Shown one piece after another: positions 46,301 to 58,494 of a DNA stretch of 64,000 nt. The notes beneath the pieces are model-generated. The model made no database searches and was not told where the DNA came from. It saw nothing but the letters and a program-made list of their open reading frames with translations. The DNA lies in contig NC_062248.1 of the NCBI RefSeq assembly GCF_905475465.1, forward strand, positions 7,564,001-7,628,000. The letters run 5' to 3'. Every line of letters begins with the position of its first letter. Positions within the stretch are counted from its first letter, which is position 1. The DNA is from Pieris napi. Its lineage: Eukaryota > Arthropoda > Insecta > Lepidoptera > Pieridae. Position numbers and translations under genes: made by a program.

Positions 46301-48400
46301 AGCACTAAGGCTGTGTAAGGGACTGCGCCTGATTTGTGTTCTTTCAGGTCAGCATCCATAACACTCTCAAAAGAGCTCCAGCACTAAGGCTGTGTCAGGG
46401 ACTGCGCCTGATTTGTGTTCTTTTAACACATCTTTCAGGTTTGCACCCATAACACTCTCAAAAGAGCTCCAGCACTAAGGCTGTGTCAGGGACTGCGCCT
46501 GATTTGTGTTCTTTCAGGTCAGCATCCATAACACTCTTAAAAGAGCTCCAGCACTAAGGCTGTGTCAGGGTCTGCGCCTGATTTGTGTTCTTTCAGGTCA
46601 GCATCCATAACACTCTTAAAAGAGCTCCAGCACTAAGGCTGTGTCAGGGTCTGCGCCTGATATGTGTTCTTTCAGGTTTGCACCCATAACACTCTCAAAA
46701 GAGCTCCAGCACTAAGGCTGTGTCAGGGACTGCGCCTGATTTGTGGTCTTTCAGGTCAGCATCCATAACACTCTTAAAAGAGCTCCAGCACTAAGGCTGT
46801 GTCAGGGTCTGTGCCTGATTTGTGTTCTTTCAGGTCAGCATCCATAACCCTCTTAAAAGAGCTCCAGCACTAAGGCTGTGTCAGGGTCTGCGCCTGATTT
46901 GTGTTCTTTCAGGTCAGCATCCATAACCCTCTTAAAAGAGCTCCAGCACTAAGGCTGTGTCAGAGACTGCGCCTGATTTGTGTTCTTTCAGGTCAGCATC
47001 CATAACACTCTCAAAAGAGCTCCAGCACTAAGGCTGTGTCAGGGACTGCGCCTGATTTGTGTTCTTTCAACACATCTTTCAGGTTTGCACCCATAACACT
47101 CTCAAAAGAGCTCCAGCACTAAGGCTGTGTCAGGGACTGCGCCTGATTTGTGGTCTTTCAGGTCAGCATCCATAACACTCTTAAAAGAGCTCCAGCACTA
47201 AGGCTGTGTCAGGGTCTGCGCCTGATTTGTGTTCTTTCAGGTCAGCATCCATAACACTCCTAAAAGAGCTCCAGCACTAAGGCTGTGTCAGGGACTGCGC
47301 CTGATTTGTGTTCTTCCAGGTCAGCATCCATAACACTCTCAAAAGAGCTCCAGCACTAAGGCTGTGTCAGGGACTGCGCCTGATTTGTGTTCTTTCAACA
47401 CATCTTTCAGGTTTGCACCCATAACACTCTCAAAAGAGCTCCAGCACTAAGGCTGTGTCAGGGACTGCGCCTGATTTGTGGTCTTTCAGGTCAGCATCCA
47501 TAACACTCTTAAAAGAGCTCCAGCACTAAGGCTGTGTCAGGGTCTGCGCCTGATTTGTGTTCTTTCAGGTCAGCATCCATAACACTCTTAAAAGAGCTCC
47601 AGCACTAAGGCTGTGTCAGGGACTGCGCCTGATTTGTGTTCTCTCAGGTCAGCATCCATAACACTCTCAAAAGAGCTCCAGCACTAAGGCTGTGTCAGGG
47701 ACTGCGCCTGATTTGTGGTCTTTCAGGTCAGCATCCATAACACTCTTAAAAGAGCTCCAGCACTAAGGCTGTGTCAGGGACTGCGCCTGATTTGTGTTCT
47801 TTCAGGTTTGCACCCATAACACTCTCAAAAGAGCTCCAGCACTAAGGCTGTGTCAGGGACTGCGCCTGATTTGTGTTCTTTCAACACATCTTTCAGGTTT
47901 GCACCCATAACACTCTCAAAAGAGCTCCAGCACTAAGGCTGTGTCAGGGACTGCGCCTGATTTGTGGTCTTTCAGGTCAGCATCCATAACACTCTTAAAA
48001 GAGCTCCAGCACTAAGGCTGTGTCAGGGTCTGCGCCTGATTTGTGTTCTTTCAGGTCAGCATCCATAACACTCTTAAAAGAGCTCCAGCACCAAGGCTGT
48101 GTCAGGGACTGCGCCTGATTTGTGTTCTTTCAGGTCAGCATCCATAACACTCTCAAAAGAGCTCCAGCACTAAGGCTGTGTCAGGGACTGCGCCTGATTT
48201 GTGTTCTTTCAGGTTTGCACCCATAACACTCTCAAAAGAGCTCCAGCACTAAGGCTGTGTCAGGGACTGCGCCTGATTTGTGGTCTTTCAGGTCAGCATC
48301 CATAACACTCTTAAAAGAGCTCCAGCACTAAGGCTGTGTCAGGGTCTGCGCCTGATTTGCGTTCTTTCAGGTCAGCATCCATAACACTCTTAAAAGAGCT
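40300..48400 (+). repeat. Domain IV: A-rich higher-order repeats
   Basis: Class A units predominate and there are no D units. Two offsets organise the domain. 5966 bp links ACTCCTAAAAG (41291 and 47257) and TTCTCTCAGG (41673 and 47639). 2485 bp links CATTACAC (42981 and 45466), GTGTAAGGG (43831 and 46316) and GGTCTGTGCC (44321 and 46806). In one stretch (around 42208 and 44784, TAAGGGTGTG) the second offset is 2576 bp, one 91 bp unit more. No genes were found. Edges are approximate. Confidence 0.83.
40650..40990 (+). repeat. Run of four near-identical ACCC-variant A monomers
   Basis: Four consecutive A units carry AACCCTCTTAAAAG in place of AACACTCTTAAAAG, at 40722, 40801, 40880 and 40959, exactly 79 bp apart. 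All have GGGTCTGCGCC. The run ends in a unit with the private GTCAGAGACTGCGCC. Related places near 44.36 to 44.45 kb and 46.85 to 46.93 kb have only two such units before the same GTCAGAGACT unit, so this is a local copy-number expansion (or loss) of a single monomer. Confidence 0.92.
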
Positions 48401-51400
48401 CCAGCACTAAGGCTGTGTCAGGGACTGCGCCTGATTTGTGTTCTTTCAGGTCAGCATCCATAACACTCTCAAAAGAGCTCCAGCACTAAGGCTGTGTCAG
48501 GGACTGCGCCTGATTTGTGTTCTTTCAACACATCTTTCAGGTTTGCACCCATAACACTCTCAAAAGAGCTCCAGCACTAAGGCTGTGTCAGGGACTGCGC
48601 CTGATTTGTGGTCTTTCAGGTCAGCATCCATAACACTCTTAAAAGAGCTCCAGCACTAAGGCTGTGTCAGGGACTGCGCCTGATTTGTGTTCTTTCAGGA
48701 TTGCACCCATAACACTCTCAAAAGAGCTCCAGCACTAAGGCTGTGTCAGGGACTGCGCCTGATTTGTGTTCTTTCAACACATCTTTCAGGTTTGCACCCA
48801 TAACACTCTCAAAAGAGCTCCAGCACTAAGGCTGTGTCAGGGACTGCGCCTGATTTGTGTTCTTTCAGGTCAGCATCCATAACACTCTTAAAAGAGCTCC
48901 AGCACTAAGGCTGTGTCAGGGACTGCGCCTGATTTGTGTTCTTTCAGGTCAGCATCCATAACACTCTCAAAAGAGCTCCAGCACTAAGGCTGTGTCAGGG
49001 ACTGCGCCTGATTTGTGGTCTTTCAGGTCAGCATCCATAACACTCTTAAAAGAGCTCCAGCACTAAGGCTGTGTCAGGGACTGAGCCTGATTTGTGTTCT
49101 TTCAGGTTTGCACCCATAACACTCTCAAAAGAGCTCCAGCAATAAGGCTGTGTCAGGGACTGCGCCTGATTTGTGTTCTTTCAGGTCAGCATCCATAACA
49201 CTCTTAAAAGAGCTCCAGCACTAAGGCTGTGTCAGGGACTGCGCCTGATTTGTGTTCTTTCAGGTCAGCATCCATAACACTCTCAAAAGAGCTCCAGCAC
49301 TAAGGCTGTGTCAGGGACTGCGCCTGATTTGTGGTCTTTCAGGTCAGCATCCATAACACTCTTAAAAGAGCTCCAGCACTAAGGCTGTGTCAGGGACTGA
49401 GCCTGATTTGTGTTCTTTCAGGTTTGCACCCATAACACTCTCAAAAGAGCTCCAGCACTAAGGCTGTGTCAGGGACTGCGCCTGATTTGTGTTCTTTCAA
49501 CACATCTTTCAGGTTTGCACCCATAACACTCTCAAAAGAGCTCCAGCACTAAGGCTGTGTCAGGGACTGCGCCTGATTTGTGGTCTTTCAGGTCAGCATC
49601 CATAACACTCTTAAAAGAGCTCCAGCACTAAGGCTGTGTCAGGGTCTGCGCCTGATTTGTGTTCTTTCAGGTCAGCATCCATAACACTCTTAAAAGAGCT
49701 CCAGCACTAAGGCTGTGTCAGGGACTGCGCCTGATTTGTGTTCTTTCAGTTCAGCATCCATAACACTCTCAAAAGAGCTCCAGCACTAAGGCTGTGTCAG
49801 GGACTGCGCCTGATTTGTGTTCTTTCAACACATCTTTCAGGTTTGCACCCATAACACTCTCAAAAGAGCTCCAGCACTAAGGCTGTGTCAGGGACTGCGC
49901 CTGATTTGTGGTCTTTCAGGTCAGCATCCATAACACTCTTAAAAGAGCTCCAGCACTAAGGCTGTGTCAGGGACTGCGCCTGATTTGTGTTCTTTCAGGT
50001 CAGCATCCATAACACTCTCAAAAGAGCTCCAGCACTAAGGCTGTGTCAGGGACTGCGCCTGATTTGTGTTCTTTTAACACATCTTTCAGGTTTGCACCCA
50101 TAACACTCTCAAAAGAGCTCCAGCACTAAGGCTGTGTCAGGGACTGCGCCTGATTTGTGGTCTTTCAGGTCAGCATCCATAACACTCTTAAAAGAGCTCC
50201 AGCACTAAGGCTGTGTCAGGGACTGCGCCTGATTTGTGTTCTTTCAGGTTTGCACCCATAACACTCTCAAAAGAGCTCCAGCACTAAGGCTGTGTCAGGG
50301 ACTGCGCCTGATTTGTGTTCTTTCAGGTCAGCATCCATAACACTCTTAAAAGAGCTCCAGCACTAAGGCTGTGTCAGGGACTGCGCCTGATTTGTGTTCT
50401 TTCAGGTCAGCATCCATAACACTCTCAAAAGAGCTCCAGCACTAAGGCTGTGTCAGGGACTGCGCCTGATTTGTGTTCTTTCAGGTTTGCACCCATAACA
50501 CTCTCAAAAGAGCTCCAGCACTAAGGCTGTGTCAGGGACTGCGCCTGATTTGTGGTCTTTCAGGTCAGCATCCATAACACTCTTAAAAGAGCTCCAGCAC
50601 TAAGGCTGTGTCAGGGTCTGCGCCTGATTTGCGTTCTTTCAGGTCAGCATCCATAACACTCTTAAAAGAGCTCCAGCACTAAGGCTGTGTCAGGGACTGC
50701 GCCTGATTTGTGTTCTTTCAACACATCTTTCAGGTTTGCAACCATAACACTCTCAAAAGAGCTCCAGCACTAAGGCTGTGTCAGGGACTGCGCCTGATTT
50801 GTGTTCTTTCAACACATCTTTCAGGTTTGCAACCATAACACTCTCAAAAGAGCTCCAGCACTAAGGCTGTGTCAGGGACTGCGCCTGATTTGTGGTCTTT
50901 CAGGTCAGCATCCATAACACTCTTAAAAGAGCTCCAGCACTAAGGCTGTGTCAGGGACTGCGCCTGATTTGTGTTCTTTCAGGTTTGCACCCATAACACT
51001 CTCAAAAGAGCTCCAGCACTAAGGCTGTGTCAGGGACTGCGCCTGATTTGTGGTCTTTCAGGTCAGCATCCATAACACTCTTAAAAGAGCTCCAGCACTA
51101 AGGCTGTGTCAGGGTCTGCGCCTGATTTGCGTTCTTTCAGGTCAGCATCCATAACACTCTTAAAAGAGCTCCAGCACTAAGGCTGTGTCAGGGACTGCGC
51201 CTGATTTGTGTTCTTTCAGGTCAGCATCCATAACACTCTCAAAAGAGCTCCAGCACTAAGGCTGTGTCAGGGACTGCGCCTGATTTGTGTTCTTTCAACA
51301 CATCTTTCAGGTTTGCACCCATAACACTCTCAAAAGAGCTCCAGCACTAAGGCTGTGTCAGGGACTGCGCCTGATTTGTGTTCTTTCAGGTCAGCATCCA

Positions 51401-54400
51401 TAACACTCTTAAAAGAGCTCCAGCACTAAGGCTGTGTCAGGGACTGCGCCTGATTTGTGTTCTTTCAGGTTTGCACCCATAACACTCTCAAAAGAGCTCC
51501 AGCACTAAGGCTGTGTCAGGGACTGCGCCTGATTTGTGTTCTTTCAACACATCTTTCAGGTTTGCACCCATAACACTCTCAAAAGAGCTCCAGCACTAAG
51601 GCTGTGTCAGGGACTGCGCCTGATTTGTGGTCTTTCAGGTCAGCATCCATAACACTCTTAAAAGAGCTCCAGCACTAAGGCTGTGTCAGGGTCTGCGCCT
51701 GATTTGTGTTCTTTCAGGTTTGCACCCATAACACTCTCAAAAGAGCTCCAGCACTAAGGCTGTGTCAGGGACTGCGCCTGATTTGTGGTCTTTCAGGTCA
51801 GCATCCATAACACTCTTAAAAGAGCTCCAGCACTAAGGCTGTGTCAGGGTCTGCGCCTGATTTGTGTTCTTTCAGGTTTGCACCCATAACACTCTCAAAA
51901 GAGCTCCAGCACTAAGGCTGTGTCAGGGACTGCGCCTGATTTGTGTTCTTTCAGGTCAGCATCCATAACACTCTCAAAAGAGCTCCAGCACTAAGGCTGT
52001 GTCAGGGACTGCGCCTGATTTGTGTTCTTTCAGGTCAGCATCCATAACACTCTTAAAAGAGCTCCAGCACTAAGGCTGTGTCAGGGACTGCGCCTGATTT
52101 GTGTTCTTTCAGGTCAGCATCCATAACACTCTCAAAAGAGCTCCAGCACTAAGGCTGTGTCAGGGACTGCGCCTGATTTGTGTTCTTTCAGGTTTGCACC
52201 CATAACACTCTCAAAAGAGCTCCAGCACTAAGGCTGTGTCAGGGACTGCGCCTGATTTGTGTTCTTTCAACACATCTTTCAGGTTTGCACCCATAACACT
52301 CTCAAAAGAGCTCCAGCACTAAGGCTGTGTCAGGGACTGCGCCTGATTTGTGGTCTTTCAGGTCAGCATCCATAACACTCTTAAAAGAGCTCCAGCACTA
52401 AGGCTGTGTCAGGGACTGCGCCTGATTTGTGTTCTTTCAGGTTTGCACCCATAACACTCTCAAAAGAGCTCCAGCACTAAGGCTGTGTCAGGGACTGCGC
52501 CTGATTTGTGGTCTTTCAGGTTTGCACCCATAACACTCTCAAAAGAGCTCCAGCACTAAGGCTGTGTCAGGGACTGCGCCTGATTTGTGGTCTTTCAGGT
52601 CAGCATCCATAACACTCTTAAAAGAGCTCCAGCACTAAGGCTGTGTCAGGGTCTGCGCCTGATTTGCGTTCTTTCAGGTCAGCATCCATAACACTCTTAA
52701 AAGAGCTCCAGCACTAAGGCTGTGTCAGGGACTGCGCCTGATTTGTGTTCTTTCAACACATCTTTCAGGTTTGCACCCATAACACTCTCAAAAGAGCTCC
52801 AGCACTAAGGCTGTGTCAGGGACTGCGCCTGATTTGTGGTCTTTCAGGTCAGCATCCATAACACTCTTAAAAGAGCTCCAGCACTAAGGCTGTGTCAGGG
52901 TCTGCGCCTGATTTGTGTTCTTTCAGGTCAGCATCCATAACACTCTCAAAAGAGCTCCAGCACTAAGGCTGTGTCAGGGACTGCGCCTTATTTGTGTTCT
53001 TTCAACACATCTTTCAGGTTTGCACCCATAACACTCTCAAAAGAGCTCCAGCACTAAGGCTGTGTCAGGGACTGCGCCTGATTTGTGGTCTTTCAGGTCA
53101 GCATCCATAACACTCTTAAAAGAGCTCCAGCACTAAGGCTGTGTCAGGGACTGCGCCTGATTTGTGTTCTTTCAGGTTTGCACCCATAACACTCTCAAAA
53201 GAGCTCCAGCACTAAGGCTGTGTCAGGGACTGCGCCTGATTTGTGTTCTTTCAACACATCTTTCAGGTTTGCACCCATAACACTCTCAAAAGAGCTCCAG
53301 CACTAAGGCTGTGTCAGGGACTGCGCCTGATTTGTGGTCTTTCAGGTCAGCATCCATAACACTCTTAAAAGAGCTCCAGCACTAAGGCTGTGTCAGGGTC
53401 TGCGCCTGATTTGTGTTCTTTCAGGTTTGCACCCATAACACTCTCAAAAGAGCTCCAGCACTAAGGCTGTGTCAGGGACTGCGCCTGATTTGTGGTCTTT
53501 CAGGTCAGCATCCATAACACTCTTAAAAGAGCTCCAGCACTAAGGCTGTGTCAGGGACTGCGCCTGATTTGTGTTCTTTCAGGTTTGCACCCATAACACT
53601 CTCAAAAGAGCTCCAGCACTAAGGCTGTGTCAGGGACTGCGCCTGATTTGTGGTCTTTCAGGTCAGCATCCATAACACTCTTAAAAGAGCTCCAGCACTA
53701 AGGCTGTGTCAGGGTCTGCGCCTGATTTGTGTTCTTTCAGGTCAGCATCCATAACACTCTTAAAAGAGCTCCAGCACTAAGGCTGTGTCAGGGACTGCGC
53801 CTGATTTGTGTTCTTTCAGGTCAGCATCCATAACACTCTCAAAAGAGCTCCAGCACTAAGGCTGTGTCAGGGACTGCGCCTGATTTGTGTTCTTTCAACA
53901 CATCTTTCAGGTTTGCACCCATAACACTCTCAAAAGAGCTCCAGCACTAAGGCTGTGTCAGGGACTGCGCCTGATTTGTGGTCTTTCAGGTCAGCATCCA
54001 TAACACTCTTAAAAGAGCTCCAGCACTAAGGCTGTGTCAGGGACTGCGCCTGATTTGTGTTCTTTCAGGTTTGCACCCATAACACTCTCAAAAGAGCTCC
54101 AGCACTAAGGCTGTGTCAGGGACTGCGCCTGATTTGTGTTCTTTCAACACATCTTTCAGGTTTGCACCCATAACACTCTCAAAAGAGCTCCAGCACTAAG
54201 ACTGTGTCAGGGACTGCGCCTGATTTGTGGTCTTTCAGGTCAGCATATATAACACTCTTAAAAGAGCTCCAGCACTAAGGCTGTGTCAGCGACTGCGCCT
54301 GATTTGTGTTCTTTCAGGTTTGCACCCATAACACTCTCAAAAGAGCTCCAGCACTAAGGCTGTGTCAGGGTCTGCGCCTGATTTGTGTTCTTTCAGGTCA

Positions 54401-55250
54401 GCATCCATAACACTCTTAAAAGAGCTCCAGCACTAAGGCTGTGTCAGGGACTGCGCCTGATTTGTGTTCTTTCAGGTCAGCATCCATAACACTCTCAAAA
54501 GAGCTCCAGCACTAAGGCTGTGTCAGGGACTGCGCCTGATTTGTGTTCTTTCAGGTTTGCACCCATAACACTCTCAAAAGAGCTCCAGCACTAAGGCTGT
54601 GTCAGGGACTGCGCCTGATTTGTGGTCTTTCAGGTCAGCATCCATAACACTCTTAAAAGAGCTCCAGCACTAAGGCTGTGTCAGGGACTGCGCCTGATTT
54701 GTGTTCTTTCAGGTTTGCACCCATAACACTCTCAAAAGAGCTCCAGCACTAAGGCTGTGTCAGGGACTGCGCCTGATTTGTGGTCTTTCAGGTCAGCATC
54801 CATAACACTCTTAAAAGAGCTCCAGCACTAAGGCTGTGTCAGGGTCTGCGCCTGATTTGTGTTCTTTCAGGTCAGCATCCATAACACTCTTAAAAGAGCT
54901 CCAGCACTAAGGCTGTGTCAGGGACTGCGCCTGATTTGTGTTCTTTCAGGTCAGCATCCATAACACTCTCAAAAGAGCTCCAGCACTAAGGCTGTGTCAG
55001 GGTCTGCGCCTGATTTGTGTTCTTTCAGGTTTGCACCCATAACACTCTCAAAAGAGCTCCAGCACTAAGGCTGTGTCAGGGACTGCGCCTGATTTGTGTT
55101 CTTTCAACACATCTTTCAGGTTTGCACCCATAACACTCTCAAAAGAGCTCCAGCACTAAGGCTGTGTCAGGGACTGCGCCTGATTTGTGTTCTTTCAGGT
55201 CAGCATCCATAACACTCTTAAAAGAGCTCCAGCACTAAGGCTGTGTCAGG

Positions 55251-58200
55251 GGCTGCGCCTGATTTGTGTTCTTTCAGGTCAGCATCCATAACACTCTTAA
55301 AAGAGCTCCAGCACTAAGGCTGTGTCAGGGACTGCGCCTGATTTGTGTTCTTTCAGGTTTGCACCCATAACACTCTCAAAAGAGCTCCAGCACTAAGGCT
55401 GTGTCAGGGACTGCGCCTGATTTGTGTTCTTTCAGGTCAGCATCCATAACACTCTCAAAAGAGCTCCAGCACTAAGGCTGTGTCAGGGACTGCGCCTGAT
55501 TTGTGTTCTTTCAGGTCAGCATCCATAACACTCTTAAAAGAGCTCCAGCACTAAGGCTGTGTCAGGGACTGCGCCTGATTTGTGTTCTTTCAGGTTTGCA
55601 CCCATAACACTCTCAAAAGAGCTCCAGCACTAAGGCTGTGTCAGGGACTGCGCCTGATTTGTGTTCTTTCAACACATCTTTCAGGTTTGCACCCATAACA
55701 CTCTCAAAAGAGCTCCAGCACTAAGGCTGTGTCAGGGACTGCGCCTGATTTGTGGTCTTTCAGGTCAGCATCCATAACACTCTTAAAAGAGCTCCAGCAC
55801 TAAGGCTGTGTCAGGGTCTGCGCCTGATTTGTGTTCTTTCAGGTCAGCATCCATAACACTCTTAAAAGAGCTCCAGCACTAAGGCTGTGTCAGGGACTGC
55901 GCCTGATTTGTGGTCTTTCAGGTCAGCATCCATAACACTCTTAAAAGAGCTCCAGCACTAAGGCTGTGTCAGGGACTGCGCCTGATTTGTGTTCTTTCAG
56001 GTTTGCACCCATAACACTCTCAAAAGAGCTCCAGCACTAAGGCTGTGTCAGGGACTGCGCCTGATTTGTGTTCTTTCAACACATCTTTCAGGTTTGCACC
56101 CATAACACTCTCAAAAGAGCTCCAGCACTAAGGCTGTGTCAGGGACTGCGCCTGATTTGTGTTCTTTTAACACATCTTTCAGGTTTGCACCCATAACACT
56201 CTCAAAAGAGCTCCAGCACTAAGGCTGTGTCAGGGACTGCGCCTGATTTGTGTTCTTTCAGGTCAGCATCCATAACACTCTTAAAAGAGCTCCAGCACTA
56301 AGGCTGTGTCAGGGACTGCGCCTGATTTGTGTTCTTTCAGGTTTGCACCCATAACACTCTCAAAAGAGCTCCAGCACTAAGGCTGTGTCAGGGACTGCGC
56401 CTGATTTGTGGTCTTTCAGGTCAGCATCCATAACACTCTTAAAAGAGCTCCAGCACTAAGGCTGTGTCAGGGTCTGCGCCTGATTTGTGTTCTTTCAGGT
56501 CAGCATCCATAACACTCTTAAAAGAGCTCCAGCACTAAGGCTGTGTCAGGGACTGCGCCTGATTTGTGTTCTTTCAGGTCAGCATCCATAACACTCTCAA
56601 AAGAGCTCCAGCACTAAGGCTGTGTCAGGGACTGCGCCTGATTTGTGTTCTTTCAGGTTTGCACCCATAACACTCTCAAAAGAGCTCCAGCACTAAGGCT
56701 GTGTCAGGGACTGCGCCTGATTTGTGTTCTTTCAACACATCTTTCAGGTTTGCACCCATAACACTCTCAAAAGAGCTCCAGCACTAAGGCTGTGTCAGGG
56801 ACTGCGCCTGATTTGTGTTCTTTCAGGTCAGCATCCATAACACTCTTAAAAGAGCTCCAGCACTAAGGCTGTGTCAGGGGCTGCGCCTGATTTGTGTTCT
56901 TTCAGGTCAGCATCCATAACACTCTTAAAAGAGCTCCAGCACTAAGGCTGTGTCAGGGACTGCGCCTGATTTGTGTTCTTTCAGGTTTGCACCCATAACA
57001 CTCTCAAAAGAGCTCCAGCACTAAGGCTGTGTCAGGGACTGCGCCTGATTTGTGGTCTTTCAGGTCAGCATCCATAACACTCTTAAAAGAGCTCCAGCAC
57101 TAAGGCTGTGTCAGGGTCTGCGCCTGATTTGTGTTCTTTCAGGTCAGCATCCATAACACTCTTAAAAGAGCTCCAGCACTAAGGCTGTGTCAGGGACTGC
57201 GCCTGATTTGTGTTCTTTCAGGTCAGCATCCATAACACTCTCAAAAGAGCTCCAGCACTAAGGCTGTGTCAGGGACTGCGCCTGATTTGTGTTCTTTCAG
57301 GTCAGCATCCATAACACTCTTAAAAGAGCTCCAGCACTAAGGCTGTGTCAGGGACTGCGCCTGATTTGTGTTCTTTCAGGTTTGCACCCATAACACTCTC
57401 AAAAGAGCTCCAGCACTAAGGCTGTGTCAGGGACTGCGCCTGATTTGTGGTCTTTCAGGTCAGCATCCATAACACTCTTAAAAGAGCTCCAGCACTAAGG
57501 CTGTGTCAGGGTCTGCGCCTGATTTGTGTTCTTTCAGGTCAGCATCCATAACACTCTTAAAAGAGCTCCAGCACTAAGGCTGTGTCAGGGACTGCGCCTG
57601 ATTTGTGGTCTTTCAGGTCAGCATCCATAACACTCTTAAAAGAGCTCCAGCACTAAGGCTGTGTCAGGGACTGCGCCTGATTTGTGTTCTTTCAGGTTTG
57701 CACCCATAACACTCTCAAAAGAGCTCCAGCACTAAGGCTGTGTCAGGGACTGCGCCTGATTTGTGTTCTTTCAACACATCTTTCAGGTTTGCACCCATAA
57801 CACTCTCAAAAGAGCTCCAGCACTAAGGCTGTGTCAGGGACTGCGCCTGATTTGTGTTCTTTCAACACATCTTTCAGGTTTGCACCCATAACACTCTTAA
57901 AAGAGCTCCAGCACTAAGGCTGTGTCAGGGACTGCGCCTGATTTGTGTTCTTTCAGGTTTGCACCCATAACACTCTCAAAAGAGCTCCAGCACTAAGGCT
58001 GTGTCAGGGACTGCGCCTGATTTGTGGTCTTTCAGGTCAGCATCCATAACACTCTTAAAAGAGCTCCAGCACTAAGGCTGTGTCAGGGTCTGCGCCTGAT
58101 TTGTGTTCTTTCAGGTCAGCATCCATAACACTCTTAAAAGAGCTCCAGCACTAAGGCTGTGTCAGGGACTGCGCCTGATTTGTGTTCTTTCAGGTCAGCA

Positions 58201-58494
58201 TCCATAACACTCTCAAAAGAGCTCCAGCACTAAGGCTGTGTCAAGGACTGCGCCTGATTTGTGTTCTTTCAGGTTTGCACCCATAACACTCTCAAAAGAG
58301 CTCCAGCACTAAGGCTGTGTCAGGGACTGCGCCTGATTTGTGTTCTTTCAACACATCTTTCAGGTTTGCACCCATAACACTCTCAAAAGAGCTCCAGCAC
58401 TAAGGCTGTGTCAGGGTCTGCGCCTGATTTGTGTTCTTTCAGGTCAGCATCCATAACACTCTTAAAAGAGCTCCAGCACTAAGGCTGTGTCAGG
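55251..58494 (+). repeat. 20-unit higher-order repeat, 1628 and 1616 bp
   Basis: Two successive blocks are delimited by the GGGGCTGCGCCTGA variant (GGCTGC at 55251, 56879 and 58495). The lengths 1628 and 1616 bp fit 20 units with four and three 91 bp units respectively. So the 12 bp difference is what one unit switching between the 91 and 79 bp forms would give. The unit-by-unit match was not checked for every position. Confidence 0.7.
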